From CAZOWW01 sp964583765 (lineage in GTDB: Bacteria > Actinomycetota > Actinomycetes > Actinomycetales > Kineosporiaceae): DNA of 43,659 nt. The stretch covers positions 1 through 43,659 of the forward strand of contig CAZOWW010000029.1 of NCBI GenBank assembly GCA_964583765.1, written 5' to 3'. Position numbers and translations under genes: made by a program. Shown piece by piece: positions 16,889 through 24,206 of the stretch (position 1 is the stretch's first letter; each line of letters starts with the position of its first letter). The notes under the pieces are model-generated. The model saw only the letters and a list, made by a program, of their open reading frames with translations. It made no database searches and had not been told where the DNA came from.

Positions 16889-18745
16889 CTACTTACGGAT
16901 CTTGTCGCCATCCGGTGCCTCGCTGGACAGGGCCGCGATGAACGCCTCCTGAGGCACCTCGACCCGCCCCACGAGCTTCATCCGCTTCTTGCCCTCCTTC
17001 TGCTTCTCCAGGAGCTTGCGCTTGCGGGTGATGTCACCGCCGTAGCACTTGGCCAGGACGTCCTTGCGCAGGGCCCGCACGTTCTCCCGGGCGATCACCC
17101 GCGCGCCGACCGCGGCCTGGATCGGCACCTCGAACTGCTGCCGCGGGATGAGCTCCTTGAGGCGTCCGGCCATGGCCACGCCGTACGTGTAGGCCTTGTC
17201 CTTGTGCACGATCGCGCTGAACGCGTCCACGGTCTCGCCCTGCAGCAGGATGTCCACCTTCACGAGATCGGCCGCCTGCTCGCCGTCCGGCTCGTAGTCG
17301 AGGGTCGCGTAACCGCGGGTGCGGGACTTGAGCTGGTCGAAGAAGTCGAACACGATCTCGGCCAGGGGCAGGGTGTACCGCATCTCGACGCGGTCCTCCG
17401 AGAGGTAGTCCATGCCGCGCAGGGTTCCCCGCCGCTGCTGGCAGAGCTCCATGATCGCCCCGATGTACTCGCTGGGAGCCAGGACGGTGGCACGCACGAT
17501 CGGCTCGCGCACCTCCAGCACCCGGCCGCCGGGGTACTCCGAGGGGTTGGTCACCCGCAGTTCCTCGCCGTCCTCCATGGTCACGTCGTAGACGACGTTG
17601 GGGGCGGTGGAGATGAGATCGAGGTTGAACTCGCGTTCCAGACGCTCGCGGACGATCTCCAGGTGCAGCAGGCCGAGGAAGCCGCACCGGAAGCCGAAGC
17701 CGAGCGCCGCGGAGGTCTCCGGCTCGTACACCAGGGCCGCGTCGTTGAGCTTGAGCTTGTCCAGGGCCTCCCGCAGCGCGGGGTAGTCCGAGCCGTCGAT
17801 CGGGTAGAGCCCGGAGAACACCATCGGCTTGGGGTCCCGGTAACCGGACAGGGCCGTGGTGGCCGGCTTGTGGGCGTTCGTCACCGTGTCGCCGACCTTC
17901 GACTGGCGCACGTCCTTCACGCCGGTGATCAGGTACCCGACCTCACCGACCCCCAGGCCCGAGGACGGCGTGGGCTCAGGGGAGATGACGCCGATCTCCA
18001 GTAGCTCGTGCGTGGCCCGGGTGGACATCATCGCGATCCGCTCGCGGCCGGACAGGTGCCCGTCGATCACCCGGACGTAGGTGATCACGCCACGGTAGGT
18101 GTCGTAGACCGAGTCGAAGATCATCGCCCGGGCAGGGGCGTCGGGGTTGCCGACCGGCGGCGGGATCTGGCGCACGATCTCGCCGAGCAGCGCCTCGACA
18201 CCGGCGCCGGACTTGCCGGACACCCGCAGGCACCGCTCCGGCTCCGTGCCGATCAGCCGGGCCAGTTCCTCGGCGTACTTGTCCGGCTGGGCCGCCGGAA
18301 GGTCGATCTTGTTGAGCACCGGGATGATCGTGAGGTCGTTCTCCATGGCCAGGTACAGGTTGGCCAGGGTCTGCGCCTCGATGCCCTGGGCGGCGTCCAC
18401 GAGGAGCACCGCGCCCTCACTCGCGGCCAGCGACCGGGAGACCTCGTAGGTGAAGTCCACGTGCCCCGGGGTATCGATCATGTTCAGGGCGTAGGTGACC
18501 CCGTCGGACTCCCAGGGCATCCGAACGGCCTGGGACTTGATCGTGATGCCGCGCTCGCGCTCGATGTCCATGCGGTCCAGGTACTGGTCGCGCATCAGAC
18601 GGGGGTCGACGACTCCGGTGATCTGCAACATGCGGTCGGCCAACGTGGACTTACCGTGGTCGATGTGGGCGATGATGCAGAAGTTGCGGATCGCCTCCGG
18701 AGGGGTGGCGGACGGCGTGAGCGCCGTACGAGCCATCGGGGACAC
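16889..18745 (-). CDS. lepA: Translation elongation factor 4 (LepA)
   Basis: LepA is a ribosome-binding GTPase linked to 30S assembly and back-translocation. It has 618 residues. The G1 loop AHIDHGKST is near 26-34, G2 is ERERGITIKSQ, G3 is DTPGHVDF and G4 is NKIDLP. The EF-G-like domains and the LepA-specific C-terminus (RKRKLLEKQKEGKKRMK) are intact. GTG 18745 has GAGGT upstream at workable spacing; ATG 18736 is the alternative. It is part of the conserved rpsT-lepA-hemW-hrcA region, with the ATP-grasp triad inserted upstream. Confidence 0.97.
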   Translation of the reverse strand: MSPMARTALTPSATPPEAIRNFCIIAHIDHGKSTLADRMLQITGVVDPRLMRDQYLDRMDIERERGITIKSQAVRMPWESDGVTYALNMIDTPGHVDFTYEVSRSLAASEGAVLLVDAAQGIEAQTLANLYLAMENDLTIIPVLNKIDLPAAQPDKYAEELARLIGTEPERCLRVSGKSGAGVEALLGEIVRQIPPPVGNPDAPARAMIFDSVYDTYRGVITYVRVIDGHLSGRERIAMMSTRATHELLEIGVISPEPTPSSGLGVGEVGYLITGVKDVRQSKVGDTVTNAHKPATTALSGYRDPKPMVFSGLYPIDGSDYPALREALDKLKLNDAALVYEPETSAALGFGFRCGFLGLLHLEIVRERLEREFNLDLISTAPNVVYDVTMEDGEELRVTNPSEYPGGRVLEVREPIVRATVLAPSEYIGAIMELCQQRRGTLRGMDYLSEDRVEMRYTLPLAEIVFDFFDQLKSRTRGYATLDYEPDGEQAADLVKVDILLQGETVDAFSAIVHKDKAYTYGVAMAGRLKELIPRQQFEVPIQAAVGARVIARENVRALRKDVLAKCYGGDITRKRKLLEKQKEGKKRMKLVGRVEVPQEAFIAALSSEAPDGDKIRK

Positions 18746-18852
18746 GCGGGGCTACCTCGGCAGTCGGGGGACGGGTCGGTCCATGCTCCCATGCGCCGGA
18801 CGCCACGCCGTACACAGCACTGCCCCGGGGCTACGCGACACATCCCGCGCGA

Positions 18853-19695
18853 TCAGGTGATCCGGGTGACCTCGACCGAGACGAGCAGCTGCGAGCCCGA
18901 GGTCCCGGCGTACACACCCTCCAGCGGCGAGACGTCCACGTAGTCCCGGGCGCGGGCGACGACCACGTGGTCCTGGCCGGTCACGGTCAGGCTCGTCGGG
19001 TCGAACCCGGTCCATTCGCCGGCCCACCATTCGATCCAGGCGTGGCTCTGGCCCTCGACGGCCTCGCCCACCTCGGCGGTCGCCAGCGGGTGCAGGTAGC
19101 CGGAGACGTACCGCGCCGGGATACCCAGGGCCCGCAGTGCGCCGAGCGTCACATGCGCGAAGTCCTGGCAGACGCCCTGGCGGGCCGCCCAGACCTCACC
19201 CGCGCCGGTGGAGACGCCGGTGACCCCGGGCCGGTAGTCGATCCGATTCCGCAACGCCTCGCAGACCGCACGGGCCGCCGCATCGGGCGCCAGGCCGGCC
19301 GCGGCCTCCCGGGCCAGTCCGACCACCTCGGGCGCGGGGTTCGTGCGGACGGTCTGCGTGAGGTACTCGGTGAACTCGTCCACCACGCTCTCACGGCGCA
19401 GATCGTCCCAGCCCGCGAGCCCGTCCAGGTCCAGGCCGGGGCCCACCTCCACCGTGCTGCGGGAGATCACGGTGAGCTCCTGGTGCGGCACGAGTACCTC
19501 GAAGCCGGTCACCCGGGTGCCCCAGTAGTCCTGGTAGGCGTGGGTCCAGGTCACGGGGTCGATCCGCACGGTGGCGTCCAGCACGTTCTGCCGCAACGTG
19601 GTGACCGGCGTCATCCGGGCCCGGTTGTAGGAGGCTGCCACCGGCGCGCGGTACCGGAGTCCGGAGCGGTGGACGATCCGCAGTCTGCGGGTCAC
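18853..19695 (-). CDS. Transglutaminase-like protein (ATP-grasp/alpha-E triad)
   Basis: The protein is a 280-residue transglutaminase-superfamily member with the N-terminal bacterial transglutaminase-like domain followed by the papain-like core. The catalytic triad is visible: C176 in RQGVCQDFAH, H218 in QSHAWIEWW and D232 in GFDPT. GTG 19695 overlaps the alpha-E stop (GTGA). It is the last gene of a three-gene unit. Members of this triad are predicted to make or process a peptide-like product; the substrate is unknown. Confidence 0.92.
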   Translation of the reverse strand: MTRRLRIVHRSGLRYRAPVAASYNRARMTPVTTLRQNVLDATVRIDPVTWTHAYQDYWGTRVTGFEVLVPHQELTVISRSTVEVGPGLDLDGLAGWDDLRRESVVDEFTEYLTQTVRTNPAPEVVGLAREAAAGLAPDAAARAVCEALRNRIDYRPGVTGVSTGAGEVWAARQGVCQDFAHVTLGALRALGIPARYVSGYLHPLATAEVGEAVEGQSHAWIEWWAGEWTGFDPTSLTVTGQDHVVVARARDYVDVSPLEGVYAGTSGSQLLVSVEVTRIT

Positions 19696-20615
19696 GAGAC
19701 CCCCTCCAGCCAGTCCGTGGTGACACCGGGGAAGTAGCGCCGGGCGATTGCGTCGCTGGCCGCCGAGCAGGCCCGCTGCACCTGCTCCATCTCCTCGGGC
19801 AGATCCACGAGCACCTCCCGCAGGGAGCGGTACTCCAGGCCGGTGCGTGCCCGGCCCAACGCGCGGAGGGCCCGATCCCTCACCGCGGCTCGTTCCGGTA
19901 CCCGCGTCAACTCGCCCAGGCAGATCTCCGCCTGGCGGAGGGCGGCGAGCACCGATCTCGGGAACAGCCGGTCGAGCAGGAGGAACTCCGCGGCCCGCTC
20001 GTCGGAGGCCACGCCGCGGTAGGTGCGCAGGTAGCTCTCGTGCGCACCGCAGGACCGCAACAGGGTGGTCCAGGACGGCGCGACCCCGGCGATCGTGCTC
20101 GTGGCCACCAGCCGGGCGGTCATGTCCGCGCGTTCCAGACTGCGCCCGAGGACGAGGTAGTGCCAGGCGTCGTCCCGGCTCATCGTCGCGTCGGCGATCC
20201 CGGCGACCAGCAATGCCCGCTCCCGCACCCAGGCGAAGAACTCGTGCGCGGCGGTGTTGCTGCGGCAGACCTGAGGGATGGCGATCCAGGTGGTGTTGAG
20301 GTACTCCCAGAAGTGGGTGGAGATCGTCTCCCGGGCCCGCCGGGCGTTCTCGCGGGCCGCGCTGAGGGCGCCGGCAATGGCGCTCGGGTTGGTCATGTCG
20401 TAGGCGAGCCGTTCCAGGACGACGTTCCGGTCCAGCTCGCCGTCCGGTGGCCAGGCGCCCATCACGGCCAGGAGCCCCCGGCAGGCCTCGGACTCCTCCA
20501 GGCCCGAGTCCTCCAGCAGGGTCTGCAGGTGGACGTCGAGGATGCGGGCGGTGTCGTCGGCCCGCTCCACGTAGCGACCGATCCAGAAGAGCGCCTCGGC
20601 GATGCGACTCAGCAC
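19692..20615 (-). CDS. Alpha-E domain protein (DUF403)
   Basis: This 307-residue, mostly helical protein begins MLSRIAEALFWIGRYVERADDTARILD, the hallmark of the alpha-E family, and repeats the theme at YLVLGRSLERADMTARLV. It always accompanies circularly permuted ATP-grasp proteins and transglutaminases. The biochemical role is unknown. The GTG start overlaps the upstream ATP-grasp stop by 7 nt, and its own stop overlaps the transglutaminase start, so the three genes are tightly coupled. Confidence 0.93.
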   Translation of the reverse strand: MLSRIAEALFWIGRYVERADDTARILDVHLQTLLEDSGLEESEACRGLLAVMGAWPPDGELDRNVVLERLAYDMTNPSAIAGALSAARENARRARETISTHFWEYLNTTWIAIPQVCRSNTAAHEFFAWVRERALLVAGIADATMSRDDAWHYLVLGRSLERADMTARLVATSTIAGVAPSWTTLLRSCGAHESYLRTYRGVASDERAAEFLLLDRLFPRSVLAALRQAEICLGELTRVPERAAVRDRALRALGRARTGLEYRSLREVLVDLPEEMEQVQRACSAASDAIARRYFPGVTTDWLEGVS

Positions 20616-22411
20616 GATGTTCTCCCTGGGGTCCGCGGATCCACGGTTCCGTCCGCCCGGCCGTGCGGGGCGCCCCGCGATCGCCTGCGGGAGTGCTCCC
20701 GGCCGGTGTCGGCCCCGCCGCAGGAGACCGCGGCGCCGTGGGTGCCCGCGTCCTCGGGATCACCGAGGACCGGCCCCGGTCGCGAGCAGGCGGGTCGCTC
20801 CGGTTGTCGCGGTGACTGTTGTTGCTGTTGTTGCTGTTCCTGCTGCTGTTGCTGCTGCTGTTGCTGCTGTTGCTGTCGGCGACCGCTCTCGTCCGGACCG
20901 AGGTCGGGTCCCGGGAACTGCTTGGTCTGCACGGGGAGTCCGGCCGGGCCCCGGCGTCGCGAGGTGTCGATGCCCGCGGTGCCGTCGGAGAGCACCCAGG
21001 TGTCCTTGGACCCCCCGCCCTGACTGCTGTTGACCACCAGCCGCCCCTCGGGCAGGGCCACCCGGGTCAATCCTCCGGGGAGCACCCAGACCGAGTTGCC
21101 GTCGTTCACGGCGAAGGGCCGCAGATCCACGTGCCGCGGGCGCAGGTGACCGTCCACCAGGGTCGGCACCGTGGACAGCATCACCATGGGCTGGGCGATC
21201 CAGCCCCGCGGCTCGGCGAGGATCCGCGTACGCAACTGATCGATCTCGGCCCGTCGTGCGTGCGGACCGATCACCAGCCCCTTGCCGCCCGCGCCGTCCA
21301 CCGGCTTGCAGACCAGCTCGTCGAGCCGGTCGATCACCTCGGCGAGGTCGGCCGGCTCGTCGAGCCGGTAGGTGCGCACGTTCTGCAGGACCGGATCCTC
21401 GCCCAGGTAGAAGCGCACGAGTTCGGGCAGGTAGCTGTACAGGAGCTTGTCGTCGGCGACGCCGTTGCCCACGGCATTGGCGAGGGTCACCTGCCCGGAC
21501 CGGGCAGCCTGCAGGAGACCGGGGCAGCCCAGCAGGGAGTCGGGCCGGAACTCCACCGGGTCGAGGAAGTCGTCGTCCACCCTGCGGTAGATGACGTCGA
21601 CCGGGTGTTCTCCCTCGGTCGTGCGCATGAGTACCCGGCCGCCGGTGCAGATCAGGTCGCGTCCCTCGACGAGTTCGACGCCCATCGTGCGGGCGAGGAG
21701 CGAGTGCTCGAAGTAGGCGCTGTTGAAGATGCCCGGGGTGAGCACGACCACGGTGGGATCGTGGACCCCGGGTGGTGCGGCCGCGCGCAGGGCGGCCAGC
21801 AGCCTGCGCGGGTACTCGTGCACCGGGCGGATGCGGTGGGTGGCGAAGGACTCCGGGAACACCTGGGTCATGGCCCGCCGGTTGGCCATGACATAGCTGA
21901 CCCCCGAGGGCACGCGGACGTTGTCCTCCAGGACACGGAAGCGGCCCTGCTCGTCACGGATGAGGTCGATGCCGGCGACGTGGATGCGCACGCCGTTCGC
22001 CGGGACGATCCCCTTCACGGCCCGCTGGAAGCCCGTGGACGAAACGATCACCCGGCGCGGCACGACACCGGCCCGGACCACCTCCGCCGGGCCGTAGACG
22101 TCGGCGAGGAAGGCCTCGAGCGTGCGGACACGCTGGATCACGCCGGTCTCGACCTCGGCCCACTCCTCCGCGGAGATCACCCGAGGGACGACGTCGATGG
22201 GGAAGGGACGTTCCTCGCCGGCGAAGTCGAAGGTGACTCCCTGGTCGAGGTAGGAACGGGCAAGTGCGTCGGCCCGCTGCCCGAGCTCGGAACCGCTGAT
22301 CCGACGCAGGGTGGCGTGCACCGCACGATAGGAGTGCCGTGGGGTGTCGACCTCGGCCAGCATCTCGTCCCAGGCCGCACCCAGACGGTATTGGTCGAAG
22401 AGATCCGCCAT
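20609..22411 (-). CDS. Circularly permuted ATP-grasp protein with polyGln C-terminal tail
   Basis: This 600-residue protein matches the circularly permuted ATP-grasp family (DUF404/DUF407). It starts MADLFDQYRLGAAWDEML, with later TFDFAGEERPFPIDVVPR, RVLEDNVRVPSGVSYVMANR, VVVLTPGIFNSAYFEHSLLA, CKPVDGAGGKGLVIGP and LPGGLTRVALPEG. These proteins are predicted amide- or peptide-bond ligases. The family core ends near residue 485. After it comes an unusual tail of about 115 residues holding Q12-E-Q7 (513-532), then Pro/Arg/Gly-rich sequence ending in Cys. It is the first gene of the triad with alpha-E and transglutaminase. A TAGCTT word 7 nt before the ATG may be a near-leaderless -10. Confidence 0.92.
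   Translation of the reverse strand: MADLFDQYRLGAAWDEMLAEVDTPRHSYRAVHATLRRISGSELGQRADALARSYLDQGVTFDFAGEERPFPIDVVPRVISAEEWAEVETGVIQRVRTLEAFLADVYGPAEVVRAGVVPRRVIVSSTGFQRAVKGIVPANGVRIHVAGIDLIRDEQGRFRVLEDNVRVPSGVSYVMANRRAMTQVFPESFATHRIRPVHEYPRRLLAALRAAAPPGVHDPTVVVLTPGIFNSAYFEHSLLARTMGVELVEGRDLICTGGRVLMRTTEGEHPVDVIYRRVDDDFLDPVEFRPDSLLGCPGLLQAARSGQVTLANAVGNGVADDKLLYSYLPELVRFYLGEDPVLQNVRTYRLDEPADLAEVIDRLDELVCKPVDGAGGKGLVIGPHARRAEIDQLRTRILAEPRGWIAQPMVMLSTVPTLVDGHLRPRHVDLRPFAVNDGNSVWVLPGGLTRVALPEGRLVVNSSQGGGSKDTWVLSDGTAGIDTSRRRGPAGLPVQTKQFPGPDLGPDESGRRQQQQQQQQQQQQEQQQQQQQSPRQPERPACSRPGPVLGDPEDAGTHGAAVSCGGADTGREHSRRRSRGAPHGRADGTVDPRTPGRTSC
20816..20875 (-). repeat. CAG/CAA trinucleotide tract (polyglutamine, 20 codons)
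   Basis: On the minus strand, 12 Gln codons, one GAA and 7 more Gln codons run in frame near the 3' end of the ATP-grasp gene. CAG and CAA are mixed, so it is not a pure slippage tract. Length changes of 3 nt would keep the frame into the downstream overlap. Confidence 0.98.
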
Positions 22412-22590
22412 GACCTCGAAGCTAGTGTGATCATGTCACGTGGGCGTTTCCGTCCGGGGGCGACTCCGTGGCGAAAGGTCCCGCCGGAGGTCGCGCTCGT
22501 CACGCCGCCCCGCGGATCTCACGTCCGGTGACCACGGCCCGGTGATCCGTGAGCATGGTCCGGCGTCCGGCAGGGAGGGCATCTTCTGCC

Positions 22591-22599
22591 TGGTAAGCT
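22591..22599 (+). promoter_or_regulatory. Possible extended -10 for rpsT
   Basis: TGGTAAGCT combines a TGN extension with a TANNNT hexamer. It would give a 5' leader of about 120 nt. No clear -35 is present. Confidence 0.35.
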
Positions 22600-22725
22600 C
22601 GATTCCTGGTGCGTGCCCAGGTCGTGCACGCGCCTGGTCCCCCCGCCACCCGGCGCCCCCACCGCCGGCGGTCCCGGGTGGGCCGACGCCCTCAACCGAC
22701 CTGTTCTGATTCGAGAGAGACACAC

Positions 22726-22992
22726 GTGGCGAATATCAAATCTCAGATCAAGCGCAACGTCACCAACGAGAAGCGCCGGCTGCGCAACAAGGCAGTGAAG
22801 TCGGAGCTTCGGACGATGGTGCGTGCGTTCCGCGAGGCCACTACGGCCGGCGACGCCGAGTCCGTGGATCGGGCCCTGCGGCTCGCCTCGAAGAAGCTCG
22901 ACAAGGCTGTGAGCAAGGGCGTGATCCACAAGAACCAGGCGGCCAACCGCAAGTCGGCCATGGCCAAGAAGGCCGCCTCTCTGAGCGCCTGA
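22726..22992 (+). CDS. rpsT: 30S ribosomal protein S20
   Basis: S20 is a primary 16S rRNA-binding protein of the small subunit. The 88-residue product starts ANIKSQIKRNVTNEKRR after a GTG and is rich in Lys and Arg. GAGAGAG provides the SD. It is convergent with holA, as in most actinobacteria, and two hairpins follow the stop codon. Confidence 0.98.
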   Translation: MANIKSQIKRNVTNEKRRLRNKAVKSELRTMVRAFREATTAGDAESVDRALRLASKKLDKAVSKGVIHKNQAANRKSAMAKKAASLSA

Positions 22993-23007
22993 TCCAGAGG
23001 CATCCGC

Positions 23008-23025
23008 GTCACCCCTCGGGGTGAC
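23008..23025. terminator. First hairpin after rpsT
   Basis: An 8-bp GTCACCCC/GGGGTGAC stem with a 2-nt spacer lies 16 nt after the rpsT stop. It precedes the stronger terminator. Confidence 0.5.
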
Positions 23026-23037
23026 CGGGAGCGACGA

Positions 23038-23085
23038 ACGGGTGTGGTGCCGGACCTCGGTCCGGCACCACACCCGTCGTGTTTT
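23038..23085 (+). terminator. Strong intrinsic terminator of rpsT
   Basis: A perfect 19-nt inverted repeat (23038-23056 with 23059-23077) is followed by CGTGTTTT. It ends rpsT transcription and may also serve holA on the other strand, where no T-run follows. Confidence 0.92.
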
Positions 23086-23111
23086 GACCGAGTTGCGGGT
23101 CCGTCCGCCGA

Positions 23112-24194
23112 TCAGCGCCCGCGCGCCCCCGCCACCCGGAGTACCGCCTTCTCGACCGCGAAGACGGGATCGCGACCGCCGCCCTTGACCGCGGCATCGG
23201 CTTCGGCCAGCGCGAGGATCGCCTCGGCCAACCCGGCATCGGTCCAACCCGACAGTTCCCGGCGCGCGCGGTCGATCTGCCACGGAGCCAACCCCAGCTC
23301 CCGCACCAGGTCGGCGGACCGGCCGCGGGGCGCGCTGGACACCTTGGCCAGGGTGCGCACCTTCACCGCGAGCGCGGCCACCAGCGGGACCGGATCGGCT
23401 CCGGTGGCCAGGGCATGACGCAACAGAGCCAGAGCGGGCCCCGAGCGCCCCGCCACGGCGGCGTCGGCCACCTTGAACGCCGTGACCTCCACCCGGCCGC
23501 CGAAGTACCGGTCGACATCCCCCACCTCGATCCGGGCGTCCTGGGTGTCGCTGGCCGCACCGGTGTCCGCCGCCAGTTGGGCGCAGGCCGCCGCCAGTTC
23601 GCGCAGATCGGATCCCACCGCCTCGACGAGAGCATGGACCGCCGCGGGGGTGGCCCGTCGTCCCGCCCGACGCAGTTCCTCGACCGCGAAGCCCACCTTC
23701 TCGTCGTCCTTGGTCACCGGCGTGCACGTGACCTCGATGGCCCCGGCACCGCGGATCGACTCCAGGAGCCCCTTCCCGCGCTGTCCTCCGGCATGCCGGA
23801 GGACGACGATCAGGTCCTGGTCCGGGCGCGCGAGGTACTCGGACAGGTCCTTGACGAAAGCGTCGTTGAGCTGGTCCAGGTGCTCGCAGATCACCACGTT
23901 GCCTCCGCCGAACAGGGACGGGCTGGCCGCCACGGCCAACTGGCCCCGCTCGTAACCGGCGGAGTCCAGGTGCTCGATCGTGACCTCGGGATCGACCGAC
24001 CGCACCACGGCGAGCACGGCGCCGAGGGCCCGCTCGGCGAGCAGTTCCTCGGCCCCGCCGATCAACACGATCGACCCGGATGGCACCGGATCCGTGGAGT
24101 CGACGGCGCGAGGCCGGGCAGCGGATCCGGCCGAGGCGCTGGAGGTGGACCTGCTGCGACTGGAGGTGGTGCGACCTGCGGCGGGCGACGGCAC
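23112..24194 (-). CDS. holA: DNA polymerase III subunit delta
   Basis: HolA is the clamp-loader subunit that opens the sliding clamp. The protein is 360 residues. The first 35 are Ser/Arg/Ala-rich and likely disordered. The core shows SIVLIGGAEELLAERALGAV, LAVAASPSLFGGGNVVICEHLDQL, GLLESIRGAGAIEVTC and the C-terminal PWQIDRARRELSGWTDAGLAEAI. GTG 24194 lies 12 nt after the comEC stop, so holA is the last gene of comEA-comEC-holA. Confidence 0.94.
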   Translation of the reverse strand: MPSPAAGRTTSSRSRSTSSASAGSAARPRAVDSTDPVPSGSIVLIGGAEELLAERALGAVLAVVRSVDPEVTIEHLDSAGYERGQLAVAASPSLFGGGNVVICEHLDQLNDAFVKDLSEYLARPDQDLIVVLRHAGGQRGKGLLESIRGAGAIEVTCTPVTKDDEKVGFAVEELRRAGRRATPAAVHALVEAVGSDLRELAAACAQLAADTGAASDTQDARIEVGDVDRYFGGRVEVTAFKVADAAVAGRSGPALALLRHALATGADPVPLVAALAVKVRTLAKVSSAPRGRSADLVRELGLAPWQIDRARRELSGWTDAGLAEAILALAEADAAVKGGGRDPVFAVEKAVLRVAGARGR

Positions 24195-24206
24195 GGGACA
24201 AGCCTG

